Origin: Sulfidibacterium sp036244975
GTDB taxonomy: Bacteria > Bacteroidota > Bacteroidia > Bacteroidales > F082
Length of the DNA: 64,000 nt
Assembly: GCA_036244975.1 (NCBI GenBank)
Contig: BTTE01000003.1
Coordinates: 1-64,000, forward strand
Direction of reading: 5' to 3'
The position numbers were made by a program, and so were the translations under genes. Shown piece by piece: positions 25,192-33,060 of the stretch; position 1 is the first letter of the stretch, and each line of letters starts with the position of its first letter. Below the pieces are notes generated by a model that had not been told where the DNA came from, did not search any database, and saw only the letters and a list, made by a program, of their open reading frames with translations.

Positions 25192-26691
25192 TTATTCGAC
25201 TTGTTTTGATTTTGGAAAGTGAATTTTAATGTTACGTAAGAAACCAACGGCTTTTTTAACTGACTTGTGTTTTTCAAAAAACTTCTCCCAGCTTTCACTA
25301 TCCATCAATGGTGCATCGGTGGCGGCTTTGTAAGTTAAAAACAGACCCAGCGGCAGGATAACCAGCGTGGAAAGCCAAACACCAAACAGGACGCTCACTT
25401 CCCCTGCCCGGGCAGCCTTTTCGCCGGTAACGGAAATTACATGGTAAATTACGAAAAAGATAACAGAGATAACCACCGGAAGCCCCAGGCCTCCTTTTCG
25501 GATAATAGCTCCGAGTGGCGCGCCGATAAAGAAAAAGATAAGACAGGCAAGAGAGAGTTTGAATTTCTGATTCCAGATAATTTCGTGTCGGATAATTAAC
25601 TGCTTTTTGGGATTAATAATCCGGTTTACGTGAAACAACACATTGTCTTTTGCACTACGGGTATGACGTTGAGCGATTTCCAGAATCTGATTACGGGCTT
25701 CCAAATCAAAATTCCTTAAAAACGGGTATAAAACAGATGCTTTTTTTGTTTCTTTTTGTACCATTTCCCGGTTTCTATAGTTTTCCCCTTTTGGCCGAAG
25801 GTATCCGAAATTGCGTAAAGCGTTTTGCCGGAAGGCTATTTCACGGGTTTTCACAAACCGGCTCAGAGAATCAATGGCGTGATCCAGCTGCTTGATATTC
25901 AGCATAGAATAGTGGTTCTTGAAGAGCGACTCATTCGTGTGGGCGAGGTCAAGCTGTGAGAGGTCGAAGGAGAGTATTTGCTTTTTAAATTTAATTTCTT
26001 CAAAGGGATGGCTCTGCCGCCAACCGCGTTCATTGGTAACTTCAATATAGTTATAACCGTTATAAAGGGTAATGACCAGTTGTTTTTGGTTAGGCGAAAG
26101 TTCCATAATTCCTTTTTTAGCAACCGTTACTTTGGTATTTCCCATTCTCTCGGTATGGTCATAAATCATCACATCGTAGATGGTTTTGTTGTCCTTGGCT
26201 TTTCGTCCTGCTCTGATAACATATCCGTTAAGCTCATTGTCAAAGATTCCCTCATCTAAGTTAAATGCCAGCTTTTTCTGACGTATGTCATAAAGCAAGG
26301 AGCCAAATTTCAGGTTGGCTACCGGAAAAACGTAATTTGAAAACAAAAAAGCGCTGATACTGATAATAACGGCCAGAATGATAAGTGGTTGCATGGCTTT
26401 TTGCAGAGAGATTCCGGCGCTCTTTATGGACACCAGTTCATAATGTTCTCCCAGGTTACCGAAAGTCATAAGCGAGGAAAGGAGAACAGCGAGAGGCAGG
26501 GCAAGCGGGACAAAGGTTGCCGAGGCATAAAACATAAGCCGCAAAATAATATCCCATTCGAGTCCTTTTCCTACCAGATCATCTACATATTTCCACAAAA
26601 ACTGCATGAGAAGAATGAAAATCGTAATGAAAATGGTAACCAGAAAAGGCCCGAGATACGATCGCAGCATGTATTTATGGAGTCTTTTCAT
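25192..26691 (-). CDS. LptF/LptG-family LPS export permease
   Basis: A 499-residue inner-membrane protein of the YjgP/YjgQ family, the membrane part of the LPS ABC exporter LptBFG. It has three helices at the N-terminus (about 13-100), a periplasmic beta-jellyroll domain (about 130-365 with helical insertion) and three helices at the C-terminus (about 385-470), ending in a basic tail. It is longer than enteric LptF or LptG, as usual in Bacteroidota. It leads an operon with two glycosyltransferases and sprT. Confidence 0.9.
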   Translation of the reverse strand: MKRLHKYMLRSYLGPFLVTIFITIFILLMQFLWKYVDDLVGKGLEWDIILRLMFYASATFVPLALPLAVLLSSLMTFGNLGEHYELVSIKSAGISLQKAMQPLIILAVIISISAFLFSNYVFPVANLKFGSLLYDIRQKKLAFNLDEGIFDNELNGYVIRAGRKAKDNKTIYDVMIYDHTERMGNTKVTVAKKGIMELSPNQKQLVITLYNGYNYIEVTNERGWRQSHPFEEIKFKKQILSFDLSQLDLAHTNESLFKNHYSMLNIKQLDHAIDSLSRFVKTREIAFRQNALRNFGYLRPKGENYRNREMVQKETKKASVLYPFLRNFDLEARNQILEIAQRHTRSAKDNVLFHVNRIINPKKQLIIRHEIIWNQKFKLSLACLIFFFIGAPLGAIIRKGGLGLPVVISVIFFVIYHVISVTGEKAARAGEVSVLFGVWLSTLVILPLGLFLTYKAATDAPLMDSESWEKFFEKHKSVKKAVGFLRNIKIHFPKSKQVE

Positions 26692-26712
26692 GGGTATTCT
26701 TAAAACCTGCTA

Positions 26713-26720
26713 CAAAGATA
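26713..26720 (-). promoter_or_regulatory. -7 box of the lptF/G unit
   Basis: TATCTTTG on the minus strand, exact match to TAnnTTTG, 22 bp before the ATG at 26691. Confidence 0.55.
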
Positions 26721-26830
26721 GAGAAACTGTTGAGTAAAAAGAGGCGTTAAGAATGGCAAAGTTTGAAACACTTTAAATAACTTCAATGCCATTACCGGAA
26801 TTCGCAGCAACAGGCAACCGGATACGGATA

Positions 26831-26866
26831 AAAAAAGCCGGTATCCTGTGAATACCGGCTTTTTTT
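26831..26866 (-). terminator. Terminator of the exbB-exbD operon
   Basis: A perfect 14-bp stem (26831-26844 with 26852-26865, GCCGGTAT core), 7-base loop and flanking A and T runs, 17 bp after the last exbD stop. It can act on both strands. Confidence 0.92.
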
Positions 26867-26882
26867 ATAAATTTACATAAAA

Positions 26883-27347
26883 TTATCGTTTCAATACTTT
26901 TCTGGTCGAGTAGTTTATTTTCAGAGCATTAGCTTTACGTAATTGTTGCTTTACGTCTGTAACAATACCCATTTTCGTATTTTCATCTACTTTTAAGGAA
27001 AAGGTCATTAAATTACGATCGGCTTCGTTACGAGCCTGACGTTCTTTGGTAACAAACTCAGGAATTTCGCTAACAGTAGCATAACTGTCGTTTAACTGGA
27101 TACGTGGTTTGGTACCATAAAGTGATCTGTCCACCGGTTCTCCAATATAAATGTAGGCAACCAACGATTTTTTCTCAAGCTTTTGAACCTGTGTGGCCTC
27201 AGGAAGTCTTATTCTCACTATTAAAGTGTTCTCGCGCATGGTGGTGGTTACCATGAAGAAGAAAAGCAAGATGAAAATAATATCGGGAAGCGATGCGGTA
27301 TTAATCCCAGGGCTTGATTTTGTTTTTGTTGTACTAAATTTTGACAT
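26883..27347 (-). CDS. ExbD/TolR-type biopolymer transport protein (second copy)
   Basis: A 154-residue inner-membrane protein: N-terminal cytoplasmic stub, a single helix with the family Asp (NTASLPDIIFILLFFFMVTT), then a periplasmic domain. ExbD and ExbB use the proton gradient to power TonB or Tol systems. I prefer the ATG at 27347, one base after the stop of the first exbD gene, with GGAGGGAAG just upstream; the longer frame to 27392 runs inside the previous gene. Last gene of the operon. Confidence 0.9.
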   Translation of the reverse strand: MSKFSTTKTKSSPGINTASLPDIIFILLFFFMVTTTMRENTLIVRIRLPEATQVQKLEKKSLVAYIYIGEPVDRSLYGTKPRIQLNDSYATVSEIPEFVTKERQARNEADRNLMTFSLKVDENTKMGIVTDVKQQLRKANALKINYSTRKVLKR

Positions 27348-27348
27348 T

Positions 27349-27930
27349 CTACTTCCCTCCTCCAACATTTTCAGGTTCAGCTTCTGACACACGAATAGGA
27401 ACCAGCTTATTAATTACCTTTATTTTTTTACTATTTATTAGCTGATCAAACTTTACCCCATAGTATTTGATTGCCGCCTGGTTTTTCATTTCATTAAAAG
27501 CCTTGGCAATCGCATCCTGAACCCGGATGTACATATTGTAAGATGTCCCCCTGTCGTTCTTTAACGAAACAATACCTTTTGTCATCATTACTTTTTTCCC
27601 TAATTCAGGGATGTATTCCTCTTTTACTTCAGGATATAACTTGTTATTGGGATGTACAGTCATAAAATCTATAATTTTGTCGACCAGATTATGAACATTA
27701 GCCGGTTTCCCGTTTACAAGCATAAAGTTATGGTTGTTGATAAGGACTTTCAGGACGTTCCGTTCCTTAACATCCAGCTTTTCGCTTTTATTTTTGACCG
27801 GCGGGGGCAGAATCCTCGTAATACCGGTATCAACATTCATGGTTGTCGTAACCAGAAAGAATATCAGCAAAAGGAATGCGATATCCGCTATTGACCCGGC
27901 ATTTATTTCCGGTGCTGCTCTTTTAGACAT
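27349..27930 (-). CDS. ExbD/TolR-type biopolymer transport protein (first copy)
   Basis: A 193-residue protein: short N-terminus, helix with the family motif NAGSIADIAFLLLIFFLVTT including its conserved Asp, then a periplasmic domain of about 150 residues with a central TKGIVSLKNDRGTSY segment. Two ExbD copies after an ExbB-like gene and a small membrane protein is a standard Bacteroidota block, likely powering TonB-dependent uptake. It begins 8 bp after the membrane protein. Confidence 0.92.
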   Translation of the reverse strand: MSKRAAPEINAGSIADIAFLLLIFFLVTTTMNVDTGITRILPPPVKNKSEKLDVKERNVLKVLINNHNFMLVNGKPANVHNLVDKIIDFMTVHPNNKLYPEVKEEYIPELGKKVMMTKGIVSLKNDRGTSYNMYIRVQDAIAKAFNEMKNQAAIKYYGVKFDQLINSKKIKVINKLVPIRVSEAEPENVGGGK

Positions 27931-27938
27931 AACTTATT

Positions 27939-28355
27939 TTATTTAAATAATTTCACAATTCCTGAATACAGGATGGTGATAACAGACAATCCGATAGTGA
28001 TGTAAGAGGCAATCAGTCCCGCCCCTACAAGTTTGGAAGTCTCAGCGGTAATATTATTAGTTTCCAGCTGTAACGGAGTCATGTGATTTGTGGCAAAGCC
28101 GTATGAAGCGACCAGGATTACGGCCAGAATTACAACACTGGCAAGCATTTTAATCAGGTTCTTGGGATTAATAATTATGGTATATACGGGTGCCAGAATA
28201 ATGACTGCCACACCAAGAAGAAACATAAATTTACCCCAATTCAGGAAAGCGTCTGTACTCATAACTCCCGCATAAAAGAGCACTCCGGGAATAGCTGACA
28301 AAATCAGCAGTGAGTACAAAACCCATCTGGCGATATTTGCTATTTTATCTTTCAT
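27939..28355 (-). CDS. Small membrane protein of the exbB-exbD operon
   Basis: A 138-residue membrane protein with about four hydrophobic helices (about 10-30, 38-58, 70-90, 110-135). No signal peptide or catalytic motif. It lies between the ExbB-like and ExbD genes, spacing 6 and 8 bp, as in other Bacteroidota, so it likely belongs to the energy-coupling complex. Function unknown. Confidence 0.85.
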   Translation of the reverse strand: MKDKIANIARWVLYSLLILSAIPGVLFYAGVMSTDAFLNWGKFMFLLGVAVIILAPVYTIIINPKNLIKMLASVVILAVILVASYGFATNHMTPLQLETNNITAETSKLVGAGLIASYITIGLSVITILYSGIVKLFK

Positions 28356-28361
28356 GGCAGA

Positions 28362-29171
28362 TTATTTTTTATAGTGTTTAGCCACAATATCAATGAAAGC
28401 AATGGAGGTATCTTCCATATCACTAACCAAACTGTCAATTTTTGAAATAATATAATTGTAAAAAACCTGAAGAATAACGGCAACAATCAAACCAAACAGG
28501 GTTGTTAACAAAGCAACTTTAATACCACCGGCAACAACTGCAGGGCTAATCTCTCCGGCTGTGGCAATATCATTAAAAGTTTCAATCATACCAATAACTG
28601 TTCCCATAAATCCTAACATAGGAGCCAGGGCGATAAACAGTGAAATCCAACTCACACCGTTTTCAAGTCTTCCGGTTACAACACTACCGTAAGCAATAAT
28701 GGATTTCTCTACGTCTTCCAGTCCGTTGTCATAACGGTTGAGGCCTTCGGCAAAAATGGCAGCTACCGGCCCGCGGGTATTGCGGCAAACTTCTCTTGCT
28801 CCTTCAACATCATTATGACCCAATGATTCTTCCACGTTTTTCAATAGTTTTTTCGAGTTAATGGAAGCCAGGGTCAAATAAAGGATACGTTCAATGGCAA
28901 TGGCCAGACCGAAGATAAACGTTAACAGGATAATACCCATAAATCCGGGACCCCCCTGAATAAACTCTTCCTTTAAAACCTGGTGAAATGACTTTGGTTG
29001 TGCGGAAGCAGCAGGTGCTGTGGCAGCAACGGCGGTTGTGTCTTTTGCTGTCGAATCTTGTTTGACAACGGTTGTGGTATCATTTGCTGTGGTGTCCTGA
29101 GCATAAACAAAATTTGAAAACCCAATGGTTAACATAGCAGCAATTGAAATGAATGCAATTAATTTTTTCAT
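28362..29171 (-). CDS. MotA/TolQ/ExbB proton-channel family protein
   Basis: A 269-residue protein. It has an N-terminal signal-like helix, a Thr/Ala-rich segment (about 25-65), then the three ExbB helices with the conserved GSVVTGRLENGVSWISLFIALAPMLGFMGTVIGMIETFN region. It forms the proton channel with the two ExbDs downstream. The N-terminal extension before the first channel helix is usual in Bacteroidota. First gene of the operon, with a -7 box 52 bp upstream. Confidence 0.93.
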   Translation of the reverse strand: MKKLIAFISIAAMLTIGFSNFVYAQDTTANDTTTVVKQDSTAKDTTAVAATAPAASAQPKSFHQVLKEEFIQGGPGFMGIILLTFIFGLAIAIERILYLTLASINSKKLLKNVEESLGHNDVEGAREVCRNTRGPVAAIFAEGLNRYDNGLEDVEKSIIAYGSVVTGRLENGVSWISLFIALAPMLGFMGTVIGMIETFNDIATAGEISPAVVAGGIKVALLTTLFGLIVAVILQVFYNYIISKIDSLVSDMEDTSIAFIDIVAKHYKK

Positions 29172-29222
29172 GATTGATAAAAATTGATTAAAATGATTTT
29201 ACATTTTCTGAAAATGTGGTTA

Positions 29223-29230
29223 CAAAAATA
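29223..29230 (-). promoter_or_regulatory. -7 box of the exbB unit
   Basis: TATTTTTG on the minus strand, exact match to TAnnTTTG, 52 bp before the ATG at 29171. Confidence 0.45.
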
Positions 29231-29299
29231 TAAATTATTTGATTAAGAACTCTTTTTAAGTATTAATAAATAAAACAAAAACTATTTTCCTTTTATCAG

Positions 29300-29387
29300 C
29301 GGAGAGGGCGGGATTCGAACCCGCGATACCCTTTAGAGGTATACACGCTTTCCAGGCGTGCCTCTTCAACCACTCGAGCACCTCTCC
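29300..29387 (-). tRNA. tRNA-Ser (anticodon GGA)
   Basis: An 88-base class II tRNA on the minus strand. The acceptor stem GGAGAGG pairs with CCTCTCC, the discriminator is G, the anticodon loop reads CTGGAAA inside a GCACG...CGTG stem, the T-arm has GGTTCGAAT (complement of the ATTCGAACC seen), and a long variable arm (GTATACCTC...) marks serine. CCA is not encoded. Read by eye. Confidence 0.95.
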
Positions 29388-29420
29388 TTTTTCCAGGACG
29401 CCAAAAGTATAAAAATATTC

Positions 29421-30452
29421 TTAATACACTGTAATTTCTCCTCTTAAGGACAAATTCATAATGACTCTAAATTTCCCGGGTGTGAGGTTTTGCCCCAGCA
29501 GAAACATACTTTTTGTCAAGGCAGCCTCTGTGGTGCTATCATATCCACTGATAATTCCGATCTCTTTCAGCTTTAAAGAGGTGTCGTATTTCCCTTGTTC
29601 GACGGCTCCTGCCGGACATTGTGATACATTTATAATATATAATCCATTTCCCACTGCCGTTTTTAAAGCTGCAATAAACCACGCTTCCATGGTGGCATTT
29701 CCCGAACCGAAAGTTTCCAAAATCACAACCTTTAAATCAGAGATGTTAAGGATGGCTTCAACAGCTTCTTTTGAAATTCCCGGAAATAATTTTAAAATAA
29801 CGATACGGTTATCCAAAACTTTATGGATTTTCAGCTTCTTAAAATTAGGTTTCAGGATATTGTGTTTATTATATTTAAGGTAAACGCCTACTTCTGCCAG
29901 CGTCGGATAATTAGGCGAAACAAAAGCATTAAAGTTTTCGGCATTATATTTTATGGTCCGGTTGGCACGCAACAAATGGTTTTCAAAATAGATACACACT
30001 TCCGGAATTACCAGTGTGTTATCTTCGGTGGCAGCAGCCAGCTCGATGGCGGTTATGAAATTTTCTCTGCCATCGTTGCGTAAAACGCCGAGCGGCAACT
30101 GCGAACCGGTGAAAATTACCGGTTTGTTCAGATTCTCAAGCATAAAACTCAGCGCCGAAGCCGTGTAAGCCATGGTGTCGGAACCATGCAACACCACAAA
30201 ACCATCAAAAGTTTCATAATTCTTTTCGATAACCTCTGCCAGCTGAATCCAGTGTGCCGGATTTATGTCGCTGGAATCGATAAGCGGGTCAAAGCAAAAA
30301 AACTCCAAATGATAATGAAACCGTTTTAGTTCCGGAATCTGACCGTAAATACCTTCAAAATCGAAAGGCTTTAGCGAACCGGTTTTCGGGTCTTTAATCA
30401 TTCCTATGGTTCCGCCGGTATAAATAATGAGCAGGCTGACTTGATTTTCCAT
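29421..30452 (-). CDS. ansA: Type I L-asparaginase
   Basis: A 343-residue cytoplasmic amidohydrolase that splits asparagine to aspartate and ammonia. The two Thr-containing motifs of the family are present: YTGGTIGM near residue 11 and VLHGSDTMAYTASALS near residue 87. No signal peptide, which points to the type I enzyme. It begins 4 bp after tatD and forms an operon with it. Confidence 0.93.
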   Translation of the reverse strand: MENQVSLLIIYTGGTIGMIKDPKTGSLKPFDFEGIYGQIPELKRFHYHLEFFCFDPLIDSSDINPAHWIQLAEVIEKNYETFDGFVVLHGSDTMAYTASALSFMLENLNKPVIFTGSQLPLGVLRNDGRENFITAIELAAATEDNTLVIPEVCIYFENHLLRANRTIKYNAENFNAFVSPNYPTLAEVGVYLKYNKHNILKPNFKKLKIHKVLDNRIVILKLFPGISKEAVEAILNISDLKVVILETFGSGNATMEAWFIAALKTAVGNGLYIINVSQCPAGAVEQGKYDTSLKLKEIGIISGYDSTTEAALTKSMFLLGQNLTPGKFRVIMNLSLRGEITVY

Positions 30453-30456
30453 ATTC

Positions 30457-31230
30457 TTACAATTTCTTAAAAAAGAGGTTTTCGGCTGTCCTGCCGGTAG
30501 TTTCGGCTACCGCTTCCAGCGGAATATTTCTCACATCAGCAATTTTTTGTGCCACAAAAAGCAGGTAAGCGCTCTGGTTTCGTTTTCCCCGGAAGGGAAC
30601 CGGCGTCAGATAAGGGGCATCCGTTTCCAAAACCAGCGTTTCTAACGGCAATTGGCTGACGACCTCTGCCAGTCCGCTGTTCTTAAAGGTAACAATCCCG
30701 CCAATGCCCATTTTAAACCCGGTATCCATGATCTGTTTTGCATCTTCCAAAGTTCCTGTAAAACAGTGGAAAACACCGTTTAGTTCATCGGTAAGTTCTT
30801 CTTTTACAATTTGATGTGTTAGCGCAAAAGCGTTGCGGGTGTGAATAGAAACAGCCAGTCGATATTTTTTGGCCATTTGCAATTGCCGGCGGAAGGCTTC
30901 TTTTTGTTCAGCTTCAAAAGTGCTGTCCCGGTACAGGTCGATGCCGATTTCGCCCACCCCGTAATAATTTCCGGTGGTCAGTTGCTGTTCCACCAGTTTT
31001 AGTTCTCTTTTATAATCTGCTTTCACCGAAGTGGGATGTAGTCCCATCATAGGAAAACAATGTTGGGGGAAAGCGGCGGACAACGCTCTCAGGTCGCCTA
31101 GTGTTGTACTGTCGATGTTGGGCAGAAGCATGTGTTCCACCCCGTTTTCCAAGGCGTTATTGATAATTTGCTCCCGGTCTTTGGTAAAATCATTTAGATA
31201 AAGATGGGTATGTGTGTCCGTTAAAATCAT
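30457..31230 (-). CDS. tatD: TatD-family metal-dependent hydrolase (DNase)
   Basis: A 257-residue TIM-barrel hydrolase with the metal site DTHTHLY at residues 5-11, GEIGIDLYRDS, SIHTRNA, GVFHCFTGT and LETDAPYLTP. Members are 3'-5' DNases or RNA-processing phosphoesterases. The start must be the ATG at 31230 because the metal motif follows within five residues. The -7 box ends only 4 bp before this ATG, so the transcript may be leaderless. Operon with ansA. Confidence 0.95.
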   Translation of the reverse strand: MILTDTHTHLYLNDFTKDREQIINNALENGVEHMLLPNIDSTTLGDLRALSAAFPQHCFPMMGLHPTSVKADYKRELKLVEQQLTTGNYYGVGEIGIDLYRDSTFEAEQKEAFRRQLQMAKKYRLAVSIHTRNAFALTHQIVKEELTDELNGVFHCFTGTLEDAKQIMDTGFKMGIGGIVTFKNSGLAEVVSQLPLETLVLETDAPYLTPVPFRGKRNQSAYLLFVAQKIADVRNIPLEAVAETTGRTAENLFFKKL

Positions 31231-31234
31231 GCGG

Positions 31235-31242
31235 CAAAAATA
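31235..31242 (-). promoter_or_regulatory. -7 box of tatD-ansA
   Basis: TATTTTTG on the minus strand, exact match to TAnnTTTG, only 4 bp before the tatD ATG. This suggests a leaderless or very short 5' end. Confidence 0.5.
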
Positions 31243-31342
31243 GGGGAAAAAACAGGAAGCGCCTAAAGTGTGCTAAAGTTTGGCATTGCTGTCCCTTCAG
31301 GTGAGCTTTGCACCTGATTTATAAGGATAACAACTCCAAATT

Positions 31343-31549
31343 TCAGACACTTTCTTCTTCCTGCATCTCTTTCAACAGGGTGTTCACCTCTTCTTCCGTT
31401 TTGTACAACACATTTTTACAAATACGAATAAGCCCGGCAGCCCGTTTTACTTTTGCAGAGAGCTCGTCCACCGAGATGTCTTCGTTTTCAATTTCAGCCA
31501 CAATATTTTCCAGCTCTTCTATGGCTTCCGTGTAGTTTTGTTTTTTCAT
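31343..31549 (-). CDS. xseB: Exodeoxyribonuclease VII small subunit
   Basis: A 68-residue protein with the family helices: NYTEAIEELENIVAEIENEDISVDELSAKVKRAAGL, followed by a helical tail. It assembles in several copies around one XseA. Its start overlaps the xseA stop by 4 bases, so the two are translationally coupled. Confidence 0.95.
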   Translation of the reverse strand: MKKQNYTEAIEELENIVAEIENEDISVDELSAKVKRAAGLIRICKNVLYKTEEEVNTLLKEMQEEESV

Positions 31550-32949
31550 AGGTCTGTTTTTTCGCGTTTTTCTTCAATGATACTTTCAATTTCTCCTTTG
31601 TACAACCGGGTTGTCAGCCTGTTGCCCGGTTTGGCATCCGCAGCCGATTTCAGAATTTTTCCATTTAAAGAGGTAACACTGTAACCTCTTTTCAGGATGT
31701 TTTCGGGTTTCAACAGTTCTGTTTTATTTTCCAGCAAAGAGAGCCGGCTGCCGGCTTTTTGTACGGATTGTCCGGCGTGGATCGCCATCAACTTCCGAAG
31801 GTTTTTCAGTCTTTGTTCAGCCTGATGAATCTGTTGGATGGGTTGATATTTTAAACGGGAGGCTCTCCTTTGAAGCTGCTGCCCGGCTTTGTCCAAAATT
31901 ACCCGGCTCAATTGTTCCACCCGCCTTGTCAGGAAATTCCAGTCGGTTTTTTTATGATTAAAAAGGTTTTTTGTGTGTACTTCAAACATTTTTACCAGCT
32001 GTGAAAGATGCTGATGCTCTGTTGCCAACAACCGGCCGGCATAATGGTCTGTTTTTGTTTCGGCTGTCTCCAGCCTGTCGGCAAAATCCTGAAATTGCCC
32101 GAGAAGAAAATGGCCGGCTTCCGTGGGTGTTATTTTATTGGCAAAAGCCACCATTTGAACGACGGTGAGATTGGTGGAGTGGCCTATTCCCGTAATGACC
32201 GGAAGCGGGAAAGTGGCTACCATTTTGGCCAGGTGATAATTGTCGTAGGCATTAAGTCCTACATCACCACCGCCACCGCGGATAATAGTGACCACATCAA
32301 AATCTTCGCGATGGGTGGCAATGGCCTGAAGCTGTAAGCCAATAGATTCCACGGCGACATCGCCCTGCAAAAGAGCCGGGAAGAGGGAAAGCGTAAATTT
32401 GTAATGCCGGCTGTTGTTTTGAAGAATATTTTTAAAATCGCTGAAACCTTTGCTGGTTTCTATGGAGATAACGGCCACCCGTTTGGGCAATAGGGGTAAC
32501 CGGCGTTTTTTATTTTCATCAAGAAGGCCCTCTTTTTTCAGTCGTTCGATGGTCAGCTGTTTTTCGCGTGCCATTTCACCCAGCGTAAAGCTCGGTTCAA
32601 TGTCAAGAATATTCAGCGCTAATCCGTAGCGTTCGTGGTAACCCACTTTGGCGAGGAACAATATTTTCAGGCCGTCTTTTAAAGGCTCTCCGGTAACTGA
32701 TTTGAATTTTTGGTTGATTTTATTGTAGTTACCGGCCCAGATGTTGGCTCTGATTTGTGCTTTGATCAGTCCGTTTTGTTTTTCCACGAGGTCGGGATAA
32801 CAGTGGCCGCTTTTGGGATAAAAGTTGAGTTTGGTAATTTCGGCTTTCACCCAGTAATAATCGGGAAAAGCACGTCCAATAGCCCGGCTGATGCCTGATG
32901 AAATCTCCAGCAGGCTGTATATTTTTCTGTTTTCTGTTGTTTGCGTCAT
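31546..32949 (-). CDS. xseA: Exodeoxyribonuclease VII large subunit
   Basis: A 467-residue nuclease that degrades single-stranded DNA in recombination and mismatch repair. The N-terminal OB-fold (WVKAEITKLNFYPKSGHCYPDLVE) is at about 33-120. The catalytic domain has VTIIRGGGGDVGLNAYDNY and ITGIGHSTNLTVV, and a coiled-coil (about 280-410) ends in a small barrel. The ATG at 32949 is preferred over a TTG at 32964 because the -7 box and GGGGA lie just upstream. Confidence 0.95.
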   Translation of the reverse strand: MTQTTENRKIYSLLEISSGISRAIGRAFPDYYWVKAEITKLNFYPKSGHCYPDLVEKQNGLIKAQIRANIWAGNYNKINQKFKSVTGEPLKDGLKILFLAKVGYHERYGLALNILDIEPSFTLGEMAREKQLTIERLKKEGLLDENKKRRLPLLPKRVAVISIETSKGFSDFKNILQNNSRHYKFTLSLFPALLQGDVAVESIGLQLQAIATHREDFDVVTIIRGGGGDVGLNAYDNYHLAKMVATFPLPVITGIGHSTNLTVVQMVAFANKITPTEAGHFLLGQFQDFADRLETAETKTDHYAGRLLATEHQHLSQLVKMFEVHTKNLFNHKKTDWNFLTRRVEQLSRVILDKAGQQLQRRASRLKYQPIQQIHQAEQRLKNLRKLMAIHAGQSVQKAGSRLSLLENKTELLKPENILKRGYSVTSLNGKILKSAADAKPGNRLTTRLYKGEIESIIEEKREKTDL

Positions 32950-32965
32950 GGCATTGTTCCCCAAG

Positions 32966-32973
32966 CAAAGATA
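32966..32973 (-). promoter_or_regulatory. -7 box of xseA-xseB
   Basis: TATCTTTG on the minus strand, exact match to TAnnTTTG, 16 bp before the ATG at 32949. Confidence 0.55.
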
Positions 32974-33021
32974 GAAAAGAATTTTACCGTTCTCTGCCGG
33001 CTTAGGTTACGAAAACTTTAT

Positions 33022-33029
33022 TAATTTTG
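33022..33029 (+). promoter_or_regulatory. -7 box of the glycan cluster
   Basis: TAATTTTG, exact match to TAnnTTTG, 31 bp before the ATG at 33061. Confidence 0.5.
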
Positions 33030-33060
33030 GTATTTAACAATAACAACATAAATTTTAACG

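Noticed and set aside
32949..32964. TTG start for xseA at 32964
   Set aside because: It would lie at the very start of the predicted transcript, and the GGGGA before 32949 fits a ribosome site better.
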